A stretch of DNA of 64,000 nt, taken from the NCBI RefSeq assembly GCF_000336875.1, contig NZ_AOJK01000050.1, forward strand, positions 1 to 64,000, read 5' to 3'. This DNA is from Halorubrum californiense DSM 19288 (GTDB lineage Archaea; Halobacteriota; Halobacteria; Halobacteriales; Haloferacaceae). The notes beneath the pieces were generated by a model that had not been told where the DNA came from, made no database searches, and saw only the letters and a program-made list of their open reading frames with translations. Shown in pieces: positions 7,969 through 16,603 of this stretch; position 1 is the first letter of the stretch, and each line of letters starts with the position of its first letter. The position numbers and the translations under genes are program-made.

Positions 7969-9489
7969 ATGGTAACTGACGAATTAGAGCCGATGGGGCC
8001 TCGGGAAGCGAGGGACGACTACTTACGAGAACGGAAGGAGGACGCGTCGTTCGAGACGCTGCGAACGATACGGAAGGGAGTCAACCTCTTCGTGGAGTGG
8101 TGCGAGGAGAAGGACATTCACAATCTGAACGAGATCGGTGGGAGGCAGCTCAACAAGTTCAAGAACTGGTGTAAGGAAACGAGCGATAACAACACCGTGA
8201 GTCTCAACGGGATCCTCGGGATTCTTCGACGGTTCCTCGTCTACTGTGTCCGGATCGAGGCCGTTGCGAGCGGAACGCCGGACAAGACCCCGATCCCGAA
8301 CGTTCCGGAAGACGAAGAGGTGAGCGACGAGAAGCCGACGGACGAGGAAGTCGAGGCGACATTGGAGTACTTAGAGACGTACGAACGGGCGTCTCGTCGC
8401 CACGTCGAATACAGACTCATGGAAGAGATCGGATGCCGTGTCGGGGCGATCCGAGCGATCGACATCAAGGATGTCGACCTCGAAGAGCGAGCGATTCGCT
8501 TCCGCCATCGCCCCGAGAACGACCACCCGGACGAGAAGGGCACCCCGTTGAAAAACCAGACCGACGGGCAACGGCACGGCAACATCCCGACCGACTTGGC
8601 GGAACTGATCGGCGACTACTTGGACAATCCGGACCGGCACGACGTCACTGATCGGTTCGGCCGGAAACCGCTGTTAACGACGAGACACGGCCGACCATCG
8701 ACGGACACGATCCGGCGAGACTTGTACAAAGTCACTCGGCCGTGCGTCCATGCGAACAACTGCCCGCACGACCGGGACATCGACTCATGTGACGCGGTGA
8801 AGAACGCGTACGCGAGCGAGTGCCCGTCGAGTCACAGCCCGCATCCGCTTCGTCGGTATTCGATAGAGTCACAGATCGACGCCGGGGTCCCGAAAGACAG
8901 GTTGACCAGCCGCGTGGACGTCTCGATTCCCGTGTTGAACAGGCACTACGACACCCGCAGCGAGGAGCGAAAGCGGAAACACCGGCTCAAAATATTCGAG
9001 AAGTTGTTCGACGGGTACGGAGATCCGGAAGAAACGCTGGACATGGACCATGTGCCTGACAACCTGTTCAACGAGGATGAGATGATCGACCCGCAGGTGT
9101 TGTCACGGCTCCAATCGAACGATGCGGATTCAGCGACCGGCCCTGCCTCTGACGGTGCGAGGGGTAGCGAAGGGACCGAAACGGTGGACACCGGGGACAA
9201 GTCGGACGAGACACCCGAAGAGACGGATGTAGTACAGCGAAGCATAGACGAGGTCTGGCGGGGGCCGACTGCGGTGTTTGGCCCGGGAACGGCAGCGGCC
9301 TCGGCCACCGCTGCGCTCGGGTCCCGGACCGCCGGTCGGCTTCACAACGAACTCGAAGCGATGACGCCGGGAGAGAGCGGCGTCACACCTCCGAGCGCGG
9401 AACGCGCTGCGAAGGGCGTCGCCGGGTACGCGCTGTTCGTGGCGATGCTCGCGGTGAACTTCGCGTTGCTCGGGATCGTTCCCGCCTGA
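7969..9489 (+). CDS. Tyrosine recombinase (phage-type integrase) with C-terminal membrane helix
   Basis: About 506 aa from the ATG at 7969. Residues about 10-100 are an N-terminal SAM-like DNA-binding domain (LFVEWCEEKDIHNLNEIGG). The catalytic domain has CRVGAIRAID (first Arg), LKNQTDGQ (Lys turn), HPLRRY (H-x-x-R) and NRHYDTRS (nucleophile Tyr). Between the core segments there is a Cys/His-rich insert (CVHANNCPHDRDIDSC) that may bind zinc. The last ~130 residues are an acidic linker and a hydrophobic helix (YALFVAMLAVNFALL), which is unusual for an integrase. It is related to the recombinase at 10256-11251. Role: site-specific integration or excision of the island. Confidence 0.85.
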   Translation: MVTDELEPMGPREARDDYLRERKEDASFETLRTIRKGVNLFVEWCEEKDIHNLNEIGGRQLNKFKNWCKETSDNNTVSLNGILGILRRFLVYCVRIEAVASGTPDKTPIPNVPEDEEVSDEKPTDEEVEATLEYLETYERASRRHVEYRLMEEIGCRVGAIRAIDIKDVDLEERAIRFRHRPENDHPDEKGTPLKNQTDGQRHGNIPTDLAELIGDYLDNPDRHDVTDRFGRKPLLTTRHGRPSTDTIRRDLYKVTRPCVHANNCPHDRDIDSCDAVKNAYASECPSSHSPHPLRRYSIESQIDAGVPKDRLTSRVDVSIPVLNRHYDTRSEERKRKHRLKIFEKLFDGYGDPEETLDMDHVPDNLFNEDEMIDPQVLSRLQSNDADSATGPASDGARGSEGTETVDTGDKSDETPEETDVVQRSIDEVWRGPTAVFGPGTAAASATAALGSRTAGRLHNELEAMTPGESGVTPPSAERAAKGVAGYALFVAMLAVNFALLGIVPA

Positions 9490-9563
9490 CCGGGCGACGA
9501 ACGGCCGCTGCCAAGGAGAGCGGGTACGGTACACGGAACGGTTCGACTCGCTTCGAACGTGAG

Positions 9564-10196
9564 TCACTCTTCAGCAGTCGCACAGGGGCCGCGGAGCGGA
9601 CAAGAGGAACATCCCGGAGAATCGGCAGTACAGACTTCAGCCGCGAAGTCGAGCATCGCGTGTTGGAAGTCACTGCTTCGCGTCGAGGGGGCGAGCGCGT
9701 CGGCGAGGACGGCGATCTGGCTCTGCTCCGGTGTGACGTCGAAGAACCGGGATAGCAGTCGGCGCACGTTCGTGTCGACGGCCGCGACCCCGAGGCCGTG
9801 AACGTGTATCAGGACCGACCGTGCCGTGTACTCGCCGACTCCGTGAAGGTCCACCAGCACCGAGTGCTCGCGCGGCACGTCGCCCGCATGCCGCGAGAGG
9901 ATCTGACCGGCACACTGCCGAACGTACGCGGCGCGCTTCACGAGCCCAAGCGGTTCGACAAGCCCCTTGATGTCGTCGCTCGGTGCGGCTGCGGCGGCTG
10001 CCGGTGTAGGGTATCGAGCCGCGAACGGTCGAAACACGCCCGCGACGGCCTCCGCGGTGGTCCGCTGGAGCATGATCTCCGCGAGCAGTACCTCGAACGG
10101 CGTCCGGTCGGGTTCTCGCCACGGCAAGTCGTGACGCCCGTTCTGCTCGTACCAGGAAAGCAACGGATCCACGAAGCCGCGTTGTGGGTCGAACAC
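9564..10196 (-). CDS. Compact HhH-GPD mismatch DNA glycosylase (MutY/MIG type)
   Basis: From a GTG at 10196 this is 210 aa; the open frame runs further upstream but overlaps the recombinase gene. It has LLAEIMLQRT (catalytic Glu region), a helix-hairpin-helix LHGVGEYTARS, VDTNVRR with the catalytic Asp, and a C-terminal 4Fe-4S loop with Cys spaced 6-2-5. It lacks the C-terminal 8-oxoG-recognition domain of long MutY proteins, so it may act on T:G rather than A:8-oxoG mismatches. The Tyr in GEYTA occurs in both thymine and some adenine glycosylases, so it does not settle this. It sits between two recombinases, downstream of and co-directional with one of them, which suggests it travels with the element. 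Confidence 0.8.
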   Translation of the reverse strand: MFDPQRGFVDPLLSWYEQNGRHDLPWREPDRTPFEVLLAEIMLQRTTAEAVAGVFRPFAARYPTPAAAAAAPSDDIKGLVEPLGLVKRAAYVRQCAGQILSRHAGDVPREHSVLVDLHGVGEYTARSVLIHVHGLGVAAVDTNVRRLLSRFFDVTPEQSQIAVLADALAPSTRSSDFQHAMLDFAAEVCTADSPGCSSCPLRGPCATAEE

Positions 10197-10255
10197 GAGG
10201 TTGTCTCGCCGCGTCTTCGGTGAAAAATGCGAGTCGCGCGCGAACGCCCCGGTCG

Positions 10256-11251
10256 TCAGATGTCGTCCAGGTACCCGCGTCGCTGTTCCATCTTCACCTC
10301 TTCGGACCGTTTGTCGTAGTGGGCGTCGAGGACTTTCCGGCTCACGTTCATTCGGTCGCTGACGACGTCGACGGGCACGTCGCTGGTGAGGAAGTGCGTG
10401 ATACTCCCTCGACGGATGGCGTGCGGACTGACCGCCTCGGGGCACTTCGACTCGTCGCCCTCGCAGTCCGGGCAGGTGACGCCGCGGTAACACGGCGCGG
10501 TCACGCGGTAGATGAGTCGCCGGATCGTGTTGCCGTGCATCCTGCCGTGCGCCGTCGTGAACAGCGGTTCGCGGCCGTACTCATCGGTCTCGTCCTTCCG
10601 ATGGGCCTGAATGTAATCCGCGAGTACCTCTGAGACGTCGGGCGTGAGCGCGACCGGGCGCTGACCGCTTTTCCCGTTCTTCAGGGTCGTTCCCTCGTCG
10701 GGCCGGTGGATCAGTTGAACGTAGTTCTCGTCGAGGAAAACGTCGTCCAAGTCGAGCGAGTGCGCGGATCCGACGCGGATCCCCGTCTGCCAGAGCAGCG
10801 CCATCGCCGTGTGCTCCCTCGACGCGTACTCGTACTTCGACAGGTAGTCCAAGATGTCCTGTGCGTCCTCGGCGTCGAGCGTCTCGTCGCGCTGCCGCTC
10901 TTCGGGACGGACGCGCGGGACCATCACCTTGTCGTACAGGTTCTGCGGCACCGCCTCGATCGACCCGGCCCACTTCAGGAACACGCGGAGCGTGGACATC
11001 TGCATGCGGAGCGAGAGCTTGTTCAGGTCGCCGTCATCCTTCCGCCAGAGCCGGTAGCGCTGTAAGTCCCGGCCGGTGATGTCGTTGAGGTTATCGATGT
11101 CCTCCTCGCCGCACCACCGAACGAACGGGTTCAGTCGGTATCGGTGATTCCGAACGGTCGAATCGGTACAGTCGGTCGCCTTGTGATCCAAGAACAGCTT
11201 CTGAGCCGTCCCCGGTTCGATCGGTTCGAGGTCGTCTTTGTCCGTGGTCAT
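10256..11251 (-). CDS. Tyrosine recombinase (phage-type integrase)
   Basis: 331 aa from the ATG at 11251; a GTG at 11260 is possible. The N-terminal domain has LNPFVRWCGEEDIDNLNDI, closely like the recombinase at 7969. The catalytic motifs are TGIRVGSAHSL (Arg), LKNGKSGQ (Lys), HAIRRGS (H-x-x-R) and DAHYDKRS (Tyr). A four-Cys insert (CYRGVTCPDCEGDESKC) lies before HAIRR and probably binds zinc. It lacks the membrane-helix tail of the other recombinase. It is divergent from the small gene cluster at 11.5 kb and marks the right limit of the accessory island. Confidence 0.87.
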   Translation of the reverse strand: MTTDKDDLEPIEPGTAQKLFLDHKATDCTDSTVRNHRYRLNPFVRWCGEEDIDNLNDITGRDLQRYRLWRKDDGDLNKLSLRMQMSTLRVFLKWAGSIEAVPQNLYDKVMVPRVRPEERQRDETLDAEDAQDILDYLSKYEYASREHTAMALLWQTGIRVGSAHSLDLDDVFLDENYVQLIHRPDEGTTLKNGKSGQRPVALTPDVSEVLADYIQAHRKDETDEYGREPLFTTAHGRMHGNTIRRLIYRVTAPCYRGVTCPDCEGDESKCPEAVSPHAIRRGSITHFLTSDVPVDVVSDRMNVSRKVLDAHYDKRSEEVKMEQRRGYLDDI

Positions 11252-11310
11252 AGTTGTCACAGACCCCCGTTAGAAGACTCCTCGCCCGCAAAACCCGGAG
11301 AGAAGGAACC

Positions 11311-11325
11311 CCGCGTAGTACGCGG
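11311..11325. promoter_or_regulatory. 15-bp perfect palindrome upstream of the recombinase
   Basis: CCGCGTA-G-TACGCGG, 7-bp arms around one base, about 60 bp upstream of the recombinase start at 11251. It could be an operator, a recombinase binding arm or an RNA hairpin. Confidence 0.4.
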
Positions 11326-11528
11326 AATCCCCGCCCCAACCCATACCAACTTCGTACGGATTGTAACCGTGCGATTTCCTCTGCCTCAGTCTTTCTAGTG
11401 CCCGAATCGTGATCGACCCAGACGTCTCCGGGTGGAACCGACTGACGACGAGTAAGGCAGTCCACAGACTGGCTGAGCAGACCTAACCTATCCGTTTCGA
11501 AGTGGTCCACCGAAATCCAAGCTGAATG

Positions 11529-11744
11529 TCAGCGATCCCTGAATTCGACCGTGTAGCCGTTATTGCGGAGGGCTTCAACGAGGTCGTCGCCACGCTCGAT
11601 TGTAAATTCGTGGAACGAGTTGGTGGGACTGTCCGCCGAGTACAGATCCGAGTTGATGTTGTCCGGGATCTCGTTCTGGTGGGTGTCCTCTTGGACGACG
11701 ATCGGTTGACTGGGAACGTCGGGAGAACTGCTATTTTCTGGCAT
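11529..11744 (-). CDS. Small acidic hypothetical protein, 71 aa
   Basis: A 71-aa protein starting MPENSSSPDVPSQ and ending in a helix-strand segment (DDLVEALRNNGYTVEFRDR). The composition is acidic and Asn/Ser-rich with lower GC, like other island genes. No family recognised. The start ATG at 11744 is preceded by an A/T-rich stretch. It could belong to the island or to the pilin operon upstream of it. Confidence 0.5.
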   Translation of the reverse strand: MPENSSSPDVPSQPIVVQEDTHQNEIPDNINSDLYSADSPTNSFHEFTIERGDDLVEALRNNGYTVEFRDR

Positions 11745-11809
11745 TTGGATACTCTCCGTTAGAGCTATTCGGCTATTTGAATTCCGATCTCGGTTCCCGT
11801 CAAGTCGCG

Positions 11810-12412
11810 TCAGGCGAACGTCAGCGTCTCGTCCGTGATGTCGATGTCGTCCGGGTTGCCGTTGAAGATGCCGTACGAACCGGAGATGCCGATCTGTTTG
11901 CGGTAGAGGATCGAGCCCGACGGCTCGTGTATCATCTGGAGTCGAATCCGCTCGTCGTCGGGGAAGTTACCGTCGTCGCCGGCCAGCCGACACGCCACGT
12001 CGACGTTGGTACAGTTGAGATCGGGCGGAATCGTGTCCCCATCCTGATTGTTGTGGACGATGGTCAGTCCGACGGTCTCGCCGGGCCGAAGCGACCGGTC
12101 GAGCGTTCCGGCGACCCGCTGGTTCCCGTGGTCGAGATAGACGGCGATCTCGTCGGCCTCGACGGTCTCGCCCGCGGTGTTCGTAAGCGTGATGTCCCAG
12201 CGAAACGCGCCGTAGTCCGGGGCTGAAGCGGGCGCTTCCTCGAACGTCAGATCGAGGGCAGCAAAAGTTGGCTTCTCTCCGATATCGTCCGTGACCCCGA
12301 TCGCGAACACGGCGATTACGGATGCGAGGAGGACGGTGATCGTGACGAGCAACACGACGCCAACGGCCGGGCTGACCGCGCGGTCGTTGTTCGATCTGAC
12401 CAGTTGGTCCAT
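11810..12412 (-). CDS. Archaeal type IV pilin-like protein
   Basis: 200 aa from the ATG at 12412. The N-terminus NDRAVSPAVGVVLLVTITVLLASVI (shown here as the family reads: charged residues, then VSPAVGV, then ~20 hydrophobic residues) is the class III signal/PilA N-terminal domain, processed by PibD after the charged segment. The rest is a beta-rich extracellular domain with two Cys (NCTNVDVAC) and Asn/Asp-rich loops. It probably forms adhesion pili or a pilin-like surface protein. A TAATAATAATTG stretch about 20-35 bp upstream is a likely promoter. It is divergent from the antiporter gene. Confidence 0.82.
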   Translation of the reverse strand: MDQLVRSNNDRAVSPAVGVVLLVTITVLLASVIAVFAIGVTDDIGEKPTFAALDLTFEEAPASAPDYGAFRWDITLTNTAGETVEADEIAVYLDHGNQRVAGTLDRSLRPGETVGLTIVHNNQDGDTIPPDLNCTNVDVACRLAGDDGNFPDDERIRLQMIHEPSGSILYRKQIGISGSYGIFNGNPDDIDITDETLTFA

Positions 12413-12567
12413 TACTGCGGTTGTTTTGTCAGTAAAATAATAATAATTGTGATCTGACTCACGTGAACTCCGGCCGGACCGATCAACGGCGGCGAGGTCA
12501 CGGGAGTCAGACACACCAACTAACTTATAATCCAGCGAAAATTGAACCACGACACGGAGGACCGAGT

Positions 12568-14448
12568 GTGTCACAGGAGTTCCTGATCCCGCTCGTCGCC
12601 GGCATCATCGGACTCGGTGTCCTCGCACAGATACTCGCCGCCCGGCTTCGCGTCCCGAGCATCATCTTCTTCCTGCTCGTCGGGGTAACCATCGGTCGAC
12701 CGGGGCTGGGGATCGTGACGAGCGAGAGCTTCGGCGACTCGCTCCCGGCTATCGTCGGGCTCGCGGTCGCGATCATCGTCTTCGAGGGGGCCTTCCACCT
12801 CGAGTTCAAGCGCATTCGGCAGGCGCCTCGGGCGGCGGTCCGCCTCGTCACGGTCGGGGCCGGCATCGCGCTGGTCGGGACCGCGGTCGCCGTCCGGGTC
12901 CTCGAAGGACTCCCTTGGGGACTCTCCTTCGTGATCGGGGCGCTGCTCGTCGCCACCGGCCCGACGGTCATCTCCCCGATTCTGGAGGTCGTCCCCGTCC
13001 GCGATCAGGTCGCGGCCGTCCTAGAGACCGAGGGGATCGTCAACGACGTGACGGCGGCGATCACGGCGGTCGTACTCTTCGAGACGGTGAATCCGACGGT
13101 CGCCGGCGAGGGGCTGATTCAGGGGTTCGCGCTCCGCCTCGGAGAGGGGCTGCTCGTCGGCCTCGTCGTCGCGGGGATCCTCTATTACCTGCTCCGCTAC
13201 GTCGACCTCTCGCCCGGGGCCGCACCGCGGAACGCGCGGCTGCTCGCCCTCGCCGGCGCGCTCGCCGCATACGCGGGGGCGAACCAACTGGCGAGCGAGG
13301 CCGGCGTCGCCGCCGCCGCCACCGCCGGACTGGCCCTCGGGAACGTGGATATCCCGTACAAAGACGAGATAACCGACTTCAAGGGCGACATCACGCTGCT
13401 CGTGCTGGCGTTCGTGTTCATCGCGCTCGCCGCGCAGCTGCCCCCGGCGGCGATATTCGACGTCGGGCTCGCGGGGCTCGGCGTGGTCGTCGTAGTCGCG
13501 GTGGTGATCCGGCCACTGCTCGTGTTCGTCTCGACGGTCGGCGACCGGTTCACACTCTCCGAGCGGCTGTTCATCAGCGCGATCGGTCCGCGCGGGATCA
13601 TCCCCGCGTCGGTCGCGACGCTGTTCGCCACCGAGCTTCGGGCGGCCGCCACGGAGCTCAACGACCCCGCGCTGGCCCAGCAGGCGGACCTGCTGATCGG
13701 GACCGTGTTCCTGGTCATCTTCGTGACCGCCGTCGTCCAAGGCGGGCTGGCGCGGTACATCGCGCAGTACCTCAACGTGATACCCATGAGAGTCATCATC
13801 GTCGGAGGCGGACAGGTGGGCCGCGCGCTCGCCGAGCGCCTCGAAGACCGCGGCGAAAACGTCGTCATCATCGAGGAGGATGACGCGACGGTCGAATCGC
13901 TCCGCAACGACGGCTTCGCCGCCGTGATCGGCGACGGAACGGACACGGAGGTGTTGCGCAAGTCCGGTGCCGAGAACGCGAAGATCCTCGTCGCGGCCAC
14001 GGGGGACGACGACACGAACCTGCTGGTCGCGCAGCTCTCGAAGACGAACTTCGGCGTCGAGAAGATCCTCGCAAAGGCGAACAACTCCGACAACGTCGAC
14101 GCGTTCGAGGACCTCGGCGTGAGTACGATCTCCGCCGCGATGTCGGCCGCGTGGGCCATCGACAATCAGATCGAGCGACCGGACCTCGCTCACTGGATGA
14201 CCGACATCGGGGAAACGGGCGACGTCCAACAGATCGAGGTCACCAACGAGGAACTGATCGGCAAGCGCGTCCGCGAGGTCGGCCCGATGCTCCCCGACGG
14301 CTGCCTCATCGCCGTCCTCAGCAACGGTGACAGCGACTCCGTCGCGGTGCCGAGCGCGGACACCGTCGTCAACCGCGGCGACCACGTCACGCTGCTCGGT
14401 CGACGCGAAGCCGTCCGAGGGGGCATGGAGTTAGTCCAAGCCGACTGA
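12568..14448 (+). CDS. CPA1-type Na+/H+ antiporter fused to TrkA-N/TrkA-C (RCK) module
   Basis: 627 aa from a GTG at 12568, preceded at 8 bp by GGAGG, which fixes the start. About 12 membrane segments span residues 1-405, including ATGPTVISPIL and ETEGIVNDVTAA, the typical NhaP carboxylate region. Residues about 410-540 form an NAD-binding TrkA-N domain (MRVIIVGGGQVGRALAERL), and 545-625 a TrkA-C domain (VTNEELIGKRVREVG ... GDHVTLLGRR). The cytosolic module probably gates ion flux in response to nucleotides. This exchange of Na+ or K+ for H+ suits a salt-in halophile. Confidence 0.88.
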   Translation: MSQEFLIPLVAGIIGLGVLAQILAARLRVPSIIFFLLVGVTIGRPGLGIVTSESFGDSLPAIVGLAVAIIVFEGAFHLEFKRIRQAPRAAVRLVTVGAGIALVGTAVAVRVLEGLPWGLSFVIGALLVATGPTVISPILEVVPVRDQVAAVLETEGIVNDVTAAITAVVLFETVNPTVAGEGLIQGFALRLGEGLLVGLVVAGILYYLLRYVDLSPGAAPRNARLLALAGALAAYAGANQLASEAGVAAAATAGLALGNVDIPYKDEITDFKGDITLLVLAFVFIALAAQLPPAAIFDVGLAGLGVVVVVAVVIRPLLVFVSTVGDRFTLSERLFISAIGPRGIIPASVATLFATELRAAATELNDPALAQQADLLIGTVFLVIFVTAVVQGGLARYIAQYLNVIPMRVIIVGGGQVGRALAERLEDRGENVVIIEEDDATVESLRNDGFAAVIGDGTDTEVLRKSGAENAKILVAATGDDDTNLLVAQLSKTNFGVEKILAKANNSDNVDAFEDLGVSTISAAMSAAWAIDNQIERPDLAHWMTDIGETGDVQQIEVTNEELIGKRVREVGPMLPDGCLIAVLSNGDSDSVAVPSADTVVNRGDHVTLLGRREAVRGGMELVQAD

Positions 14449-14532
14449 GCCGGGCCGGGCGACGCCGCCGCGCCCGAGAGTTCGTCTCCTCTTCGGTCCG
14501 ACAGGCGGTCCGTCTCCGCGGTCGGCCGGGGT

Positions 14533-15267
14533 TCACACGGAAGAGAAGTACGACTGCCCGAACCGAAGGAGGTCGCGGTCGAACTCCTCCGGATCGTCGA
14601 TCCGGAAGTGGAAGAGTCGGTTGCGCATGTCGCCGATTTCGAGCACCAGTTCGCGGATCACGTCCTGCTGGTCGTCGAAGATCGGTTCGAACTCCGCCCA
14701 GTGGATGGAGATGAACTGGGCGTAGTGCGCGTAGCTACAGTGGTCGACGGACGCCGGGGTCGGCAGCGGGTGGTCTTCGTCGAACGTCGCGGCCAGCTCC
14801 TCCGACAGGCCGTCGCCGAACGCCCGCCCGAGGATCTCGCGCAGCCGCATCTCGATCGACTCGATCAGCAGGAACGGTTCGAGCATCCGCTTCAACCGCG
14901 TCAGGAGGTCGTAGTCCGTCAGGATGTGCCACCCCTCACCCCTGTCGACGACGATGTACGTGTGCTCGGCGAGCGCGTCGAACACCGCGAGGACGGGCTC
15001 GTCCTCGCTGACCGTGTGGGCGTCCTCGACCGCCGCCCCGACCGAGACCTTGTCCAGCGTCTTGTGGCCGACGTCCAGTTGGTGGAACGCGAGCAGCGTA
15101 CGGACGACCGACCGGTAGGTGACGATCCCGACGAGTTGGCCGTCGCGTTCGACGCCGACCTGCGTGTAGCCGTTCTCGAACGTTCGGCGGAGCGCCGATT
15201 CGAGTTCGAGATCGTACTGGACGGTCCGGAGTCGGTTGTCGATCGGGAGGTCTGCGATCGTGTACAT
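14533..15267 (-). CDS. CBS-pair protein with C-terminal HEPN-like domain (paralogue)
   Basis: A 244-aa protein. Residues 1-125 are a CBS pair (GQLVGIVTYRSVV and GWHILTDYDLLTR). The C-terminal half is helical, with HYAQF and then MRNRLFH (R215 to H220), again a RxxxxH motif. The layout matches the protein at 4789-5658, which has YAQF and RNDVAH. This copy lacks the acidic tail and lies in ordinary chromosomal context, so it could be the ancestral housekeeping form. The likely role is adenine-nucleotide sensing linked to RNA binding or cleavage, inferred from domains only. Confidence 0.72.
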   Translation of the reverse strand: MYTIADLPIDNRLRTVQYDLELESALRRTFENGYTQVGVERDGQLVGIVTYRSVVRTLLAFHQLDVGHKTLDKVSVGAAVEDAHTVSEDEPVLAVFDALAEHTYIVVDRGEGWHILTDYDLLTRLKRMLEPFLLIESIEMRLREILGRAFGDGLSEELAATFDEDHPLPTPASVDHCSYAHYAQFISIHWAEFEPIFDDQQDVIRELVLEIGDMRNRLFHFRIDDPEEFDRDLLRFGQSYFSSV

Positions 15268-15331
15268 GGATAGCTGTCGTGTCGTCGCGTGGAAAGCTAC
15301 GTGGTTCCGCGCAGCCGCGCGGCGGTTTCGT

Positions 15332-15940
15332 TCACGGCTGACGCCGGAGCTCTGAGTCGACGTACGAGGCGATGGAGACGCGCGTCGCCGCCGCGGCGCT
15401 CTCGCGATCGGTCGTCGCCCGGGCGTACATCGCGCCGTTGACCGTCGCGAGGATGTGCTCGGCGACCCGTGACGGGTCGACGTCGCGGAACGCCCCCTCG
15501 TCGATGCCGCGCTCGACGATGTCCCGGATGGTGGCCGCCAGCCGGTCGTCGATCCGCGTGAACTGCTCGCGGAACACCTCGTTCGTCACGGCCTGCGACC
15601 GGAGCCCGACCAGCACGGCCTGCAGCTGGTGCTGCTCCTCGTCGGGCTGGAGCGGGAGGAGCTTCTCGATGACGTGTTCGAGGTCGGCCGTCGGCTCGTC
15701 GCCGGTCTCGGTCGCGATCGTCGCTTCGAACCTGTCGACGGCGAACTCGAGGAACGCGACCAAGAGGTCGTCCTTGGCGTCGTAGTGGTAGTAGATGGCG
15801 GCCTTGGACTTCCCGAGCTCCGCGGCGATCCGAGAGATCGACAGCCCCGCGTAGCCGTGTTCGAGCAGCGCCCGGTAGGTCGCCTCCATGATCTCCTCTT
15901 CAGCGGCGCTCCAGTCACGCTCGGGCGCGTCGGCGACCAT
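15332..15940 (-). CDS. TetR/AcrR family transcriptional regulator
   Basis: 202 aa from the ATG at 15940. The N-terminal HTH is clear (MEATYRALLEHGYAGLSISR, then LGKSKAAIYYHYDAKDDLL), followed by an all-helical ligand domain. It lies 2 bp after the membrane/zinc-ribbon gene, so they form an operon. Matching palindromes lie in the promoter of that operon (16420-16435) and of the divergent HalOD1 gene (16604-16619). The simplest reading is that this TetR protein represses both units, including its own. Confidence 0.92.
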   Translation of the reverse strand: MVADAPERDWSAAEEEIMEATYRALLEHGYAGLSISRIAAELGKSKAAIYYHYDAKDDLLVAFLEFAVDRFEATIATETGDEPTADLEHVIEKLLPLQPDEEQHQLQAVLVGLRSQAVTNEVFREQFTRIDDRLAATIRDIVERGIDEGAFRDVDPSRVAEHILATVNGAMYARATTDRESAAAATRVSIASYVDSELRRQP

Positions 15941-15942
15941 CG

Positions 15943-16413
15943 TCAGTCCGACCCCCGCTCGGTCGGCCGCCCGCCCTCGGCGGGGTCGACGGCCTCGAGC
16001 TCGGTCGTACACCAGTGACAGAATCCGATGTCCGGGTCGACCGGCTTCCCGCAGGCGGGACACGTCGGCGGTTCGTCGGCAGCCGTCGCGTCCGTCGCGT
16101 CCGTCGCTCCCGCCGCGTCGGCCGCCCGATCGCCGTCGGACCGGCGCTCGGCGGTCGCGACGAGGTAGGCGTCGACGACGCTGGCGGCGCTGACGAGGAC
16201 GATCGGGAGCAGCGAGAACGGGTCGGCGAGCGTGCCGGTGCTCAGCGCGGACAGCGCCGACTCGGGGACGAACAGTACCGTCGCCGCGTAGGTGGCCGAG
16301 AGCCACCCGATCGCGCGGAGCCAGCGCCGGAGATACAGGTGTCCGAGCCCGGTGGCTAACGTCCCCAACACGGCGGCGAGCAGCGGATTCTTTCGGAGCG
16401 AGACGCGTGCCAT
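15943..16413 (-). CDS. Membrane protein with C-terminal zinc ribbon
   Basis: 156 aa from the ATG at 16413. Several hydrophobic segments fill residues about 10-80 (PLLAAVLGTLATGLGHLYL; IGWLSATYAATVLFV; LPIVLVSAASVVDAYLV), then an Ala/Asp/Thr low-complexity linker, then CPACGKPVDPDIGFCHWC, a two-CxxC zinc ribbon. First gene of the TetR operon. Function unknown; the context suggests envelope stress or efflux control. Confidence 0.75.
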   Translation of the reverse strand: MARVSLRKNPLLAAVLGTLATGLGHLYLRRWLRAIGWLSATYAATVLFVPESALSALSTGTLADPFSLLPIVLVSAASVVDAYLVATAERRSDGDRAADAAGATDATDATAADEPPTCPACGKPVDPDIGFCHWCTTELEAVDPAEGGRPTERGSD

Positions 16414-16419
16414 ACCGTA

Positions 16420-16435
16420 TACTGAACGTTCGGTA
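16420..16435. promoter_or_regulatory. TetR operator copy A
   Basis: TACTGAACGTTCGGTA, a near-perfect palindrome centred on GAACGTTC, 7 bp upstream of the start of the zinc-ribbon/TetR operon. The same 16 bases occur inverted at 16604-16619. Confidence 0.7.
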
Positions 16436-16603
16436 GGTAAAAGCGCTTCGTCCGTGTCGCGACGCGCGAGTCGGAGCGCAGCTTCAGACACTGATCGACG
16501 GTTAAACCGCCGATATTGGCCCTCAAGTGGCTCTCATCCAAAGTGGAGACGACGGCGAGAACGCCTCGCGTTCGGCGACGCCTCCGGCCGAAAGGTTAAT
16601 ACT

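Noticed and set aside
9564-10493. Longer N-terminal start for the glycosylase
   Set aside because: The first 99 residues are Arg-rich shadow sequence that overlaps the upstream recombinase gene; the GTG at 10196 begins the recognisable domain.
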